NCBI RefSeq assembly: GCF_011758655.1
Contig: NZ_JAAMPA010000001.1
Location: forward strand, 1,674,001 to 1,738,000
Direction: 5' to 3'
Length of the DNA stretch: 64,000 nt
Source: Modestobacter marinus
Lineage (GTDB): Bacteria; Actinomycetota; Actinomycetes; Mycobacteriales; Geodermatophilaceae
Under the pieces are notes generated by a model. That model had not been told where the DNA came from. It saw only the letters and a list, made by a program, of their open reading frames with translations, and ran no database searches. Each line of letters starts with the position of its first letter. The first letter of the stretch is position 1. Positions 52,990-61,346 of this stretch are shown in pieces. The translations under genes were made by a program, and so were the position numbers.

Positions 52990-54498
52990 TCACGGTGTGG
53001 CCCAGTCCGGGTCCTCGGCCGGCAGCGTGACGGTGACCGTCTTCTCCCGGGTGTAGGAGAGCAGCTCCTCAGGGCCGTTCTCCTTGCCGAAGCCGCTGTG
53101 CTTCCAGCCGCCGAACGGCGAACCGGGCGGCCGCCGGCCGGTGCCGTTCACGTAGACGTAGCCGGCCTGCAGCTGGTCGGCCAGCCGGTGCGCGACCCGC
53201 AGGTCGCGGGTGAAGACGTTGGCGGTCAGGCCCAGCTCGGTGTCGTTGGCCCGGCGGACGACGTCGTCCAGGTCGGACCAGCCCAGCACGGACATCACCG
53301 GGCCGAACACCTCGTCACGGGCGATCGGCATCTCGTCGGTGACGTCGGTGAACACCGTCGGCTCGATGAAGTACCCGCGGCCCGTGCCACCCGGACGGGA
53401 GCCCCCGGTCGCCAGCGTCGCCCCGGACGCCTGCGCCCGGGTGATGTGCCCGGACACCCGCTGCAGGTGCGCCTCGAAGGCCAGCGGGCCCACGTCGTTG
53501 GCCTCGTCCAGCGGGTCGCCCACCCGGATCTCGCGCACCCGGTCGACCAGGGCGTCGGTGAACTCGGCGCGGATGCTCTCGTGGACGTAGATGCGGGAGG
53601 TCGAGCCGCAGGACTGCCCGTTGCTGCGGGCGACGTTCATGCTGGCCACCGCGCTGCGGGCGGCTTGCCGGACGTCGACGTCCGGGCAGATGACGAGCGG
53701 GTTCTTGCCGCCGAGCTCCAGGGTGACGTGACCGAAGTGCTGCGCCGCGGCCACCATGATCCGGCGACCGGTGGCGACCGATCCGGTGAAGGCGACGCGC
53801 GGCGCGCCCGGGTGGGAGACCAGCGCCTGGCCGAGCTCGGCGCCGGTGCCGGTGACGACGTTGAGCACGCCGGGGGGCAGCACCGCCTCGGCGACCTCGG
53901 CCAGCGCGACGGCCGACAACGAGGTCTGCTCACCGGGCTTGACGATCACCGCGTTGCCGGCGGCCAGTGCGGCGGCGGCCTTGCCGCAGGCGAACTTGAA
54001 CGGGTGGTTGAACGGCACGATCCGCACGACGACGCCGTAGGGCTCGCGCTTCGTGAAGGACACCGTGTCCGGGCCGGTGGGCGTGCTGACGCCGTGGGTC
54101 TGCCCGGCCAGCCCGGCGTAGTAGTGCAGCTCGCGCACAGCGGACTCGATGTCGCCCCGCATGCCGGCGATCGGGTTGCCGCTGTCGAGCACGTCCAGCA
54201 CCGCCAGCGGCTCGGCGACCTCGCCCACCGCGTCCGCCAGGTCGCGCAGCAGCGCAGCCCGCCTGGTCCAGCCCAGGGCGCGCCAGGCGCCGGACGCCTC
54301 CTGTGCAGCGGCCACCGCCGCATCGGCGTCCGCCGCGGCACCGGCGGGGACCGTCCCCAGCAGTTCCTCGGTGGTGGGGTCGATGCAGTCCAGCCGTGCA
54401 CCCGAGGCGGCCTCGCGCCACTGCCCGCCGATGTGCATGCGGGCGGCGACGGGCGGGCGGCCGCGTCCGACCCGTCCCAGTACCCGTCCGTCGCTCAT
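52990..54498 (-). CDS. Aldehyde dehydrogenase family protein
   Basis: A 502-residue ALDH with cofactor segment FTGSVATGRR (from 237), active-site Glu261 in LELGGKNP and nucleophile Cys297 in SNGQSCGSTSRIYV. Further blocks are IVPFNHPFKFACGKAAAALAAGNAVIVKP and DEVFGPVMSVLGW. It oxidises an aldehyde to the acid with NAD(P)+. It sits between the two ThDP genes and overlaps ThDP2 by 4 bp, which fits a decarboxylase/dehydrogenase sequence such as the benzoylformate-to-benzoate steps of mandelate breakdown. The aldehyde is unknown. Confidence 0.94.
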   Translation of the reverse strand: MSDGRVLGRVGRGRPPVAARMHIGGQWREAASGARLDCIDPTTEELLGTVPAGAAADADAAVAAAQEASGAWRALGWTRRAALLRDLADAVGEVAEPLAVLDVLDSGNPIAGMRGDIESAVRELHYYAGLAGQTHGVSTPTGPDTVSFTKREPYGVVVRIVPFNHPFKFACGKAAAALAAGNAVIVKPGEQTSLSAVALAEVAEAVLPPGVLNVVTGTGAELGQALVSHPGAPRVAFTGSVATGRRIMVAAAQHFGHVTLELGGKNPLVICPDVDVRQAARSAVASMNVARSNGQSCGSTSRIYVHESIRAEFTDALVDRVREIRVGDPLDEANDVGPLAFEAHLQRVSGHITRAQASGATLATGGSRPGGTGRGYFIEPTVFTDVTDEMPIARDEVFGPVMSVLGWSDLDDVVRRANDTELGLTANVFTRDLRVAHRLADQLQAGYVYVNGTGRRPPGSPFGGWKHSGFGKENGPEELLSYTREKTVTVTLPAEDPDWATP

Positions 54499-56261
54499 GC
54501 CGGTTCCGTCCTGACGTGGACGACGGCCACCCGGCCGTCCTGGGCAGCGGCGAGCGCAGCGGCGAACGCGCCGGCGAGCTCTCCGGGATCGGTGACGGTG
54601 CCGGCTGTCCAGCACCCGTAGGAGGCCGCGAGTGCGTCGATGTCGACGGCCGGGTCGGCGATCCGCATCCCGATCCAGCTGTTGGCCGGCTCGCGGCCGC
54701 GGTCCCGGGCGACGGCGGCCTGGTGCGGTTCGTCGTTGTAGAAGGACCCGTTGTCGTTGACGACCAGGAGTGCCGGGATGCGGTGGTGGACCGCCGTCCA
54801 CAGCGCACCGGCGGCCATCAGCAGGTCGCCGTCGCCGATGATGCCCACGCCGAGCAGGCCGCGGTCCCGGGCGGCGAGCGCTCCGCCGACGAAGGCGCCG
54901 GGGCCGTAGCCCACACCCCCGCCGCCGGAGTGGCCGAGGTAGCTGCCCGCGCCGGCGAGGTCCCAGACGCCCTCGGGCCAGCTGCGGCTGTTCCGCAGGC
55001 AGAGCAGGTGCGGCACGTCGCGGACGGTGTCCCACAGTTCGCTGACCAGCCGCGCGGGCTTGATGGGCGTGGCCGCCCACCCCTCCTGCCGGGCTTCGGC
55101 CGCGGCGGCGCGCTGCTGGGCGACCCGGGCGGCGACGCGTTCGCGGCGGGCCTCCGCCCCCGGCACCGGTCCCCGGTCGCGGAGCGCGTGGAGCAGCTGA
55201 CGGGCGCCGGTGAGCGGGTCGGCGAGGAGCTGGGCGGCCCGGGGGAGCGGCGTCTCGAAGACGTTGCTCCACGACCTCAGCCCCAGGTGGCCGGTCGAGA
55301 CGTCGACGACCCGTGGGAACTCGCCGGCTCCCGAGGCGCGGGAGCGGCCACGGCGGCGGAGCAGACCGGGGACGTCGGGGACGCCGATGGCCAGGACGAC
55401 GTCGGCCTCGGTGAGCCAGTCGCGGTCACCGGTGCCGTTGAGCGGGTGCGCGCTCGGGAAGGAGACCGCGTGCCGGTCGTCGTGGTACCCGGCCCCGAGC
55501 CGCTCTACGAGCTCCACGAGCACCGCGGTGGCCGCCGGGTCCCAGCTCATGTTCCCGGCGGCGACGGCGGGTCGCTGTGCGGCGAGCAGCACGTCCAGAG
55601 CACGCGCGATGCTCGCCTCGTCCGCGGCCGGAGGCGGCGCCGGGGCGTGGAGGGCGAGGTCGGGGATCGGGACCGGTGCGTCGAGCGGGGCCTCCTGGAC
55701 ACCGGCGTCCAGGGAGACGTAGGCGGGTCCGCGGGGCGCGCTGGCGGCGCGCTGGTGGGCGCGCAGGGTGTCGCTGACGAACGCAGCGGCGGTGGCCGGT
55801 TCGGCGTCCCAGCTCACGAAGTCGCGGACAAGCTGTGCCTGCGTGGTGGCGGAGTGGGTCCAGTCGACCGGCCGGCGCTGGGCGGGGTCGACCGGACCGC
55901 TGCCGCCCAGCACCAGCACCGGCACCCGGTCGCAGAAGGCGTCGTAGACAGCCATCGAGGCGTGCATGAGGCCGACGAGGTCGTGCACCGCGGCGACGCC
56001 CACCTGGCCGGAACCCTTGGCGTACCCGTGGGCGAGCGAGACGGCGATCTCCTCGTGCAGGCACAGCAGCAGTTGGGGAGCGCGGTTGCCGCCGTGGTTG
56101 ACCAGCGAGTCGTGCAGGCCGCGGAAGGACGAGCCGGGGTTCAGCGGGACGTACCGGGTGCCCAGCGCGCGGAGCAGGTCGACCACCAGGTCGCTGCCGT
56201 AGGCGGCGGGCCCGGGGGAGGTCCCGATCGGCAGTTCCACGTCGTCGGTGTGCTGCTCCAT
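54495..56261 (-). CDS. Thiamine pyrophosphate-dependent enzyme (second paralogue)
   Basis: A 588-residue paralogue of the protein at 51147-52952. Shared features are LNPGSSFRGLHDSLVNHGG, LHEEIAVSLAHGYAKGSG (catalytic Glu70), LGGSGPVDPAQRRPVDWTHSA and the PP-domain motif from DGD (477-479) to NDN (502-504). The central domain has diverged strongly and has a longer, more basic segment near 365-395. It is first in the ThDP2-ALDH-ThDP1 group and is separated from the upstream bicupin by a hairpin. The two paralogues may act on different 2-oxoacids or form a heteromer. Confidence 0.87.
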   Translation of the reverse strand: MEQHTDDVELPIGTSPGPAAYGSDLVVDLLRALGTRYVPLNPGSSFRGLHDSLVNHGGNRAPQLLLCLHEEIAVSLAHGYAKGSGQVGVAAVHDLVGLMHASMAVYDAFCDRVPVLVLGGSGPVDPAQRRPVDWTHSATTQAQLVRDFVSWDAEPATAAAFVSDTLRAHQRAASAPRGPAYVSLDAGVQEAPLDAPVPIPDLALHAPAPPPAADEASIARALDVLLAAQRPAVAAGNMSWDPAATAVLVELVERLGAGYHDDRHAVSFPSAHPLNGTGDRDWLTEADVVLAIGVPDVPGLLRRRGRSRASGAGEFPRVVDVSTGHLGLRSWSNVFETPLPRAAQLLADPLTGARQLLHALRDRGPVPGAEARRERVAARVAQQRAAAAEARQEGWAATPIKPARLVSELWDTVRDVPHLLCLRNSRSWPEGVWDLAGAGSYLGHSGGGGVGYGPGAFVGGALAARDRGLLGVGIIGDGDLLMAAGALWTAVHHRIPALLVVNDNGSFYNDEPHQAAVARDRGREPANSWIGMRIADPAVDIDALAASYGCWTAGTVTDPGELAGAFAAALAAAQDGRVAVVHVRTEPA

Positions 56262-56330
56262 GGGGCCCCCTGGGGGTCTGCGCTCGATGGTGAGCGCGCG
56301 GTGGGTGCCGGGCGGGGACGCGCGGCGCCG

Positions 56331-56360
56331 CGGGCGGGCGGCCCAGGGGCCGCCCGCCCG
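56331..56360 (-). terminator. Hairpin between bicupin and ThDP genes
   Basis: A 14-bp GC stem (CGGGCGGGCGGCCC at 56331-56344, complement at 56347-56360) with a nominal 2-nt loop lies just downstream of the bicupin stop. It may terminate or partly attenuate transcription into the ThDP operon. Confidence 0.65.
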
Positions 56361-56376
56361 TCCTTCGGTCGGGCGG

Positions 56377-57432
56377 TCAGTCCTCGGTGGCCAGCGCCAG
56401 GTCGTCGGCGGTGGCCGTGCTGGGCAGCGACGTCGTCGGCGCGGACGCCGGCTCCAGCACCTTCACCGTGTCGTAACCGAGGTGCTTGAACAGCCGGTTC
56501 TGGAAGCTCAGCAGCTTCAGTGGGGTGCCGTCGGAGGCGAAGTGCTGCGCGACGGTGTTCTGCGGCACGTAGAGGGTGTCGCCCTGCTTGAAGTCGAAGC
56601 GCTGGGGCTCCTTGGCGATGTGCGCGTAGTAGCGCTCGGCGATCTCGGCCTGCACCTCCCAGTGCAGCGAGTAGCCCTCGCCCTCCTTGACGTAGAGAAT
56701 CTCGTCGGCCATCTTCCAGTGCCGCCCGGTGTGCCCACCAGGGTCGAGGGCGAACTCGAACGCGTCGACGCTGAACAGCCGGGCGTGCTCGGTCCGCGGG
56801 CTGGTCATGACCCGGACCCGACCGAGGTCGGTGTCCTCCCAGACGGTCGACGCCGGGCTGACCACCTTGGTGCGGTCCAGCACCCCGGGGGTCCAGATCG
56901 CCGACCAGTCCTCCCGCGGGCCGAACTCCTCCTCGCGGGTGATCGGGCCACCGCGGCCCTGCTGCAGCAGGCCGAGGAACATCCAGGTGCACTTGGCCTT
57001 GATGACGAGGCAGACGGCCTTCTCGTCGTAGGGGTTGAAGTGCTGGTGCACCGAGTCGGTGTGGACGAAGACGAAGTCGTCCTTCTTCCAGTCGTAGCGC
57101 AGGTCGTCGTGGATCTCGTAGCCGGCGCCCTCGAGGATGTAGAAGGCGGCCTCGTTCTGATGCCCGTGGCCCTTGTTCTGCCCGTGCCCGTCGATCTCGA
57201 TGAAGTGCACCTGCAGGGTCTGGGTCAGGAACTCCTCGTCCCCGGGGCCGACCCGCCAGGAGACCCGGGACTGCTTGGTGGCCGCACCGGAGTGACCGAC
57301 CGCCTCGCCGTGGTCGACGACGACCGTCTTGTCCCGCACCCGGGGGTGGGAGAGCTGCAGCTGGCGGACCGCCTCCAGTTCGTACTTGTCGAACTCCAGT
57401 CCGCGCACGAACACGCGCCCGTCTTCACCCAT
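56377..57432 (-). CDS. Fused bicupin protein
   Basis: A 351-residue protein with two cupin domains. Domain 1 has an intact metal site: KGHGHQNEAAFYILEG (His89, His91, Glu94) and HTDSVHQHFN (His129, His131). Domain 2 is degenerate: motif 1 reads TGRHWKMADEILYV (His238, but Lys240 where the second His should be) and motif 2 reads NTVAQHF (Ala295 replaces the ligand). The two domains match, in order, the separate cupins at 37034 and 37692. The ATG at 57432 follows AGGAGG. A ring-cleaving dioxygenase role is possible but unproven. Its promoter contains a near-perfect GntR-type site. Confidence 0.85.
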   Translation of the reverse strand: MGEDGRVFVRGLEFDKYELEAVRQLQLSHPRVRDKTVVVDHGEAVGHSGAATKQSRVSWRVGPGDEEFLTQTLQVHFIEIDGHGQNKGHGHQNEAAFYILEGAGYEIHDDLRYDWKKDDFVFVHTDSVHQHFNPYDEKAVCLVIKAKCTWMFLGLLQQGRGGPITREEEFGPREDWSAIWTPGVLDRTKVVSPASTVWEDTDLGRVRVMTSPRTEHARLFSVDAFEFALDPGGHTGRHWKMADEILYVKEGEGYSLHWEVQAEIAERYYAHIAKEPQRFDFKQGDTLYVPQNTVAQHFASDGTPLKLLSFQNRLFKHLGYDTVKVLEPASAPTTSLPSTATADDLALATED

Positions 57433-57595
57433 CGGGTCCTCCTGTCGTCTGCGGCGTCCGCCGTGGGGTGGCCACGTCCGCCCGGCGGGCGGCGTGGGTG
57501 ACGTTCCGGTCGGCCGTGGAACGGCGTCGTCCCGCAGCGGGGACGACTGTCCGCGCGGCCGGGGGGATGTGACCGGGGTCATCTCCGCCACGTAC

Positions 57596-57624
57596 GGTCT
57601 ACTGGTCCTACCAATGGCTGTCAA
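57596..57624 (-). promoter_or_regulatory. Promoter and GntR-type operator for the fused bicupin gene
   Basis: On the minus strand, TTGACA (57619-57624) and TAGACC (57596-57601) are 17 bp apart. Between them is TGGTAGGACCA (57603-57613), an exact TGGTnnnACCA site. On the plus strand this reads GGTCCTACCAAT, identical over 12 bp to the site at the cupin promoter near 58450. Confidence 0.65.
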
Positions 57625-58082
57625 GGTCGATCGGTGGGCAGGCCGGGGAGCCAGCGCGGCACCCGCGTGGCGTAGTCGCGGTATGGCTCGCCGAAGAGCG
57701 AGACCAGACGGGCGTGGTCGGCCCGTGCCCGGGCGTCGAACCAGGGCACCAGGACGGCGGTGACCGCCACTGCGAGCGGCGACCGGGTCAGTGCCGTCAG
57801 CCCGGCCAGGAACACCAGGTGCCCGAGGTACATCGGGTTGCGGCTGACCGCGTACGGGCCGCTCGTGACCAGCCGCTGAGGCCGCCCCTGGGACAGCCCG
57901 GGCGGGCCGCCGGCGCGGGTGATCCGGTATCGGCCGGCCAGCCGGTACTGCGCGAAGCCCCAGGCGAGCGCGGGCAGCCACCGGAGCCGGACCCGGCGTC
58001 GCGACACCACCTGCTCGGCGAGGACCAGGGCCGGCGCCACGACGAAGGTGCGGAAGGGGGTGCTGGACAGCGAGGGACGCAC
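57621..58082 (-). CDS. Isoprenylcysteine carboxyl methyltransferase/PEMT family membrane protein
   Basis: A 153-residue integral membrane protein. After PFRTFVVAPALVLAEQVV it carries LVTSGPYAVSRNPMYLGHLVFLAGL, the family motif for SAM binding, and ends with LVSLFGEPYRDYATRVPRWLPG. These enzymes methylate lipids or prenyl-cysteine; bacterial substrates are mostly unknown. I moved the start to the GTG at 58082, which has GGAGG 5 nt upstream, instead of a TTG at 58130. Its stop overlaps the -35 of the downstream bicupin. Confidence 0.82.
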   Translation of the reverse strand: MRPSLSSTPFRTFVVAPALVLAEQVVSRRRVRLRWLPALAWGFAQYRLAGRYRITRAGGPPGLSQGRPQRLVTSGPYAVSRNPMYLGHLVFLAGLTALTRSPLAVAVTAVLVPWFDARARADHARLVSLFGEPYRDYATRVPRWLPGLPTDRP

Positions 58083-58183
58083 GGCGACCTCCAGGGGATG
58101 GGCGGGCCGCCCGCTGCGGGCGGCCGGCAACGTCGTGATGATGGGGCCCTCACGTCCCCGGCCGCCCGGTCGAGGACCTGCTC

Positions 58184-58375
58184 ATGGAGGTGCTCGTGCT
58201 GGAACCGCGATCCGGACAGCCCGTCGAGGACACCGCGCCGGGGTCCGACGAGTCGTCACCCGAGCCGGCGCCGACCGACGTCCCACCCGTCCCCGGCCCT
58301 CCCCCCGGGGTCCCCGACGAGGACTGGCCCGACGGCAGTCCGCCGGTGAACCCCGGGGTGATGGACCCCGGCTGA
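58184..58375 (+). CDS. Hypothetical Pro-rich acidic small protein
   Basis: A 63-residue frame rich in Pro, Asp, Glu and Gly, starting MEVLVLEPRSGQPVEDT and ending in PPVNPGVMDPG. GAGGAC lies at a suitable distance upstream. I recognise no family, and the opposite strand is also open, so it may be non-coding. If not real, 58083-58519 is a gene-free stretch whose only clear content is the promoter at 58418-58453. Confidence 0.35.
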   Translation: MEVLVLEPRSGQPVEDTAPGSDESSPEPAPTDVPPVPGPPPGVPDEDWPDGSPPVNPGVMDPG

Positions 58376-58417
58376 GCTGGGCCCACGGGCGGCAGGCGGT
58401 CGGTGCCAGCGGGGTGT

Positions 58418-58453
58418 TTGACAGGTCACATCAGTGGTCATACGGTCCTACCA
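58418..58453 (+). promoter_or_regulatory. Strong promoter with overlapping GntR-type operator for cupin/eutA-like genes
   Basis: TTGACA (58418-58423) and TACGGT (58441-58446) are exactly 17 bp apart. CGGTCCTACCA (58443-58453) overlaps the -10 and the start region, and shares GGTCCTACCAAT with the bicupin promoter. A half site TGGTC lies in the spacer (58435). Repressor binding here would block initiation. Confidence 0.7.
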
Positions 58454-58519
58454 ATCGCCGCGCTGCTGCGCCGCCGGCCCGTCGAGGGTCGCTCAGCCCA
58501 TTCGAACCAGGGAGGCCTC

Positions 58520-59641
58520 ATGGCCAAGGACGCGATCGTCAACGAGAACCTCGCAGCGAAGTTCGCCACGGAGAAGGACTCGCCGTACACCCGGTGGGTC
58601 GCCGACGAGGGCCTGGACATCATCGCCGCGCACTACGTGCCCGATCTGAAGACCGTGGAGCTCAAGGACTGGACCCGCCGGGGTGGCCGGGGGGTCTTCA
58701 TCAATCATGAGGCCAGCCGCACCTCGAACGACTGCTACGTGGCCGAGATCCCGGCCGGCGGCGCGCTCGCCCCGCAGCGACAGCTGTTCGAGGAGATGAT
58801 CCTCATCCTCTCCGGCCACGGCTCCACCAAGGTGTGGAACGACGCCGGCGCCGAGGTCACGTTCGAGTGGGGGCCGGGTGCGCTGTTCGCCATCCCGCTG
58901 AACGCCTCGCACCAGCACTTCAACGGCTCGGGTTCCGAGGTCGCACGGTTCGTCTCCTCGACGAACGCCCCCGGCATCGTCAACCTCTACGACGACATCG
59001 ACTTCGTCTTCAGCACCGCCCACGACTTCCCCAAGCGGTTCGACGGTGAGCCGGACTACTTCGCGCCCAAGGGCGAGCAGAAGGGGCTGCTGCTGGACAC
59101 CAACTTCGTGGCCGACTCCATCAACCTGCCGTTGATCGAGGCCAAGGAGCGCGGCGCCGGCGGCGGGCACATCCGGTTCAACATGGCCAAGGGCTCCATG
59201 AACAGCCACATCTCGCAGTTCCCCACCGCCACGTACAAGAAGGGGCACCGGCACGGTCCGGGTGCGCACGTGATCATCCTGTCGGGCGAGGGCTACAGCC
59301 TGATGTGGCCCGAGGGCGAGGAGCCCCGGCGCTACGAGTGGCAGGCAGGGAGCATGATCGTCCCGCCGAACATGTGGTACCACCAGCACTTCAACACCGG
59401 CACCGAGCCGGCCCGCTACCTCGCCTTCAAGCACGAGGTGGTGTCCATCCGCAACGCGCAGGGCGTGCCCAAGGCCTGGATCAGTCAGCGGATCGGCGGC
59501 GACCAGATCGACTACGCCGACGAGTCGGCCTACGTGCGCGAGACCTTCACCGAGGCCCTGGCCAAGCACGGCCTGGAGCCGCAGATGGTGGCCGCGTACG
59601 AGCAGGAGAAGGAGACCCTGCCACCCCAGCCGGTCGCCTGA
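58520..59641 (+). CDS. Bicupin domain protein with a degenerate N-terminal metal site
   Basis: A 373-residue protein with two cupin domains. Domain 1 has ALAPQRQLFEEMILILSG, where Gln86 and Gln88 stand in place of the HxH pair, though NASHQHFN (His131, His133) is kept. Domain 2 has an intact motif YKKGHRHGPGAHVIILSG (His243, His245, His250) and PPNMWYHQHFN (His288, His290). It differs from the other cupins in length and pattern; similar proteins are sometimes labelled ethanolamine ammonia-lyase activating, a name I cannot verify. The ATG at 58520 follows GGAGG. It is followed by the EutA-like gene. Confidence 0.82.
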   Translation: MAKDAIVNENLAAKFATEKDSPYTRWVADEGLDIIAAHYVPDLKTVELKDWTRRGGRGVFINHEASRTSNDCYVAEIPAGGALAPQRQLFEEMILILSGHGSTKVWNDAGAEVTFEWGPGALFAIPLNASHQHFNGSGSEVARFVSSTNAPGIVNLYDDIDFVFSTAHDFPKRFDGEPDYFAPKGEQKGLLLDTNFVADSINLPLIEAKERGAGGGHIRFNMAKGSMNSHISQFPTATYKKGHRHGPGAHVIILSGEGYSLMWPEGEEPRRYEWQAGSMIVPPNMWYHQHFNTGTEPARYLAFKHEVVSIRNAQGVPKAWISQRIGGDQIDYADESAYVRETFTEALAKHGLEPQMVAAYEQEKETLPPQPVA

Positions 59642-59664
59642 CCCCGCCTTCCTGTCCCATTCCG

Positions 59665-59700
59665 GACGTGCGGTCCGCCCCTCGTGGCGGGCCGCACGTC
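59665..59700 (+). other. Intercistronic hairpin between cupin and EutA-like genes
   Basis: A 15-bp stem with one G-U pair (59665-59679 and 59686-59700) and a 6-nt loop lies 24 bp after the cupin stop and 20 bp before the EutA-like start. It could reduce expression of the second gene relative to the first, as expected for a chaperone-type partner. Confidence 0.65.
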
Positions 59701-59720
59701 GTCGTCTCGAGGAGTTCTGG

Positions 59721-61334
59721 GTGACCTACGACGACGAGCACTCCCACCACCACGGCCACCAGGAGGGTGACCTGGCCCACGGCCGGGACCACGCCGCTCC
59801 GCAGATCGTGTACTCGCCCCACGTGCCCGACCACGACCACGACCACGACGACGCCGAGATGCCGCTCCAGGACAACCCGATCTGGCAGCAGGACAACGTC
59901 TCCCTGTCCAGCGTCGGCATGGACATCGGCTCCTCCGGCACGCAGGTGGTGTTCTCCCGGCTGCACCTGCGCCGGATCGGTGAGGACCTGACCAGCCGTT
60001 ACATCGTGGTGCGTCGAGAGACGCTCTACCGCTCGCCGGTGAGCCTGACGCCCTACGCCAGCGCTGAGCTCATCGACGCCGAGGCGCTCGGCTCGATCAT
60101 CGACCGCGCCTACGGCGAGGCCCGGATCGGGCCCGAGGACGTCGACACCGGCGTCGTCATCCTCACCGGCGAGGCGCTGCGCCGTCGCAACGCCGAGGCG
60201 ATCGCCGGCGTGCTCGCCGAACGGGGCGGGGAACTGGTGACCGCCACCGCCGGGCACAACATGGAGGCCATGCTGGCGGCCTACGGCTCGGGCGCGGCCA
60301 AGGCGTCCTACGACAGCGGCCGCCGGATCCTCAACGTCGACATCGGCGGTGGCACCACCAAGTTCGCCTTGCTCGACGGAGGTCGAGTCGTCGCGACCGC
60401 GGCGGTGCACGTCGGCGGCCGGCTGCAGGTCGTCGACGGCAGTGGCACCATCGTCCGGCTGGACCCGGCCGGTCGCCGGCACGCCCGGCGTGCCGGGTAC
60501 GACTGGGCCCTGGGGGACACCGCACGGGACGCCGAGCTGGCCCAGGTGGCCGAGAGGATGGCCGACGCACTGGTCGCCGCGGTCAGCGCCGACCCGCCGC
60601 CAGAGGTGGCCGAGCTGTTCCTCACCCCCGCTCTCGGTGACCTCGGTGCGATCGACGGCGTGATGTTCTCCGGTGGGGTGGGCGAGTACGTCTACGACCG
60701 GGAGACGGTCTCCTTCGGCGACCTGGGTCGGCCGCTCGGCCGGGCCGTCCGACGCCGGGTCGACTCGGGTGCGCTGCCCTACCCACTCCTGGAGGCCGGT
60801 GAGTGCATCCGGGCCACGGCGTTGGGTGCCTCGGAGTACAGCGTCCAGCTCAGCGGCAACACCGGTTGGATCTCCGACCCCGACGCGCTGCTCCCCCGCC
60901 GCAACCTGCAGGTGGTGCGGCCGCGCTACGAGCTCGGCGAGTCGGTCCAGCCCGACGAGATCGCCGCGGCGATCCGCGCACACCTCGTCGCCCTCGACGC
61001 CGATCAACTGCTCCATGACATGGCCCTGGCCATGTCATGGAGCGGTCTGCCCAGCTACGCCCGGCTGTCCGCCTTCGCCCGCGGCCTGCGGGACGGGCTG
61101 GCGGAGCGGATCGACGCCGGTCGGCCGGTGTACGTGGTGCTCGACGGCGACGTGGCCATGACCCTCGGCCGGTTGCTGCGCGATGAGCTCGGCGTGCCGG
61201 GGGAGGTGCTCGTGGTGGACGGGCTGAACCTGCGCGACTTCGACTACATCGACCTGGGTCGGCTCCGCCACCCGTCGAACACCGTGCCGGTGACCATCAA
61301 GTCCCTGGTGTTCAGCGAGGACCCGCACCGCTGA
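59721..61334 (+). CDS. EutA-like reactivating factor (ASKHA ATPase fold) with His-rich N-terminus
   Basis: A 537-residue protein of the EutA family, whose known member releases inactive cobalamin from ethanolamine ammonia-lyase. Phosphate loops of the actin/Hsp70-like fold are GMDIGSSGTQVVFSR (66-80) and NVDIGGGTTKFALLDGG (205-221). Residues 1-45 hold 11 histidines plus many Asp, including DHDHDHDD, a probable metal-binding extension. No EutB/EutC genes are visible. It lies 79 bp after a bicupin gene and ends 12 bp from the convergent GntR gene. It may serve another enzyme, perhaps the cupin. Confidence 0.85.
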   Translation: MTYDDEHSHHHGHQEGDLAHGRDHAAPQIVYSPHVPDHDHDHDDAEMPLQDNPIWQQDNVSLSSVGMDIGSSGTQVVFSRLHLRRIGEDLTSRYIVVRRETLYRSPVSLTPYASAELIDAEALGSIIDRAYGEARIGPEDVDTGVVILTGEALRRRNAEAIAGVLAERGGELVTATAGHNMEAMLAAYGSGAAKASYDSGRRILNVDIGGGTTKFALLDGGRVVATAAVHVGGRLQVVDGSGTIVRLDPAGRRHARRAGYDWALGDTARDAELAQVAERMADALVAAVSADPPPEVAELFLTPALGDLGAIDGVMFSGGVGEYVYDRETVSFGDLGRPLGRAVRRRVDSGALPYPLLEAGECIRATALGASEYSVQLSGNTGWISDPDALLPRRNLQVVRPRYELGESVQPDEIAAAIRAHLVALDADQLLHDMALAMSWSGLPSYARLSAFARGLRDGLAERIDAGRPVYVVLDGDVAMTLGRLLRDELGVPGEVLVVDGLNLRDFDYIDLGRLRHPSNTVPVTIKSLVFSEDPHR

Positions 61335-61346
61335 GGGCGGTGCAGG

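Noticed and set aside
58150-58386. 78-residue open frame opposite the Pro-rich small protein
   Set aside because: Gly/Ser/Thr low complexity, no convincing ribosome site, and no recognisable family.
59721-61334. Ethanolamine-utilisation operon or microcompartment
   Set aside because: Only an EutA-like gene is present; no EutB/C, shell proteins, or EutE/G are seen.
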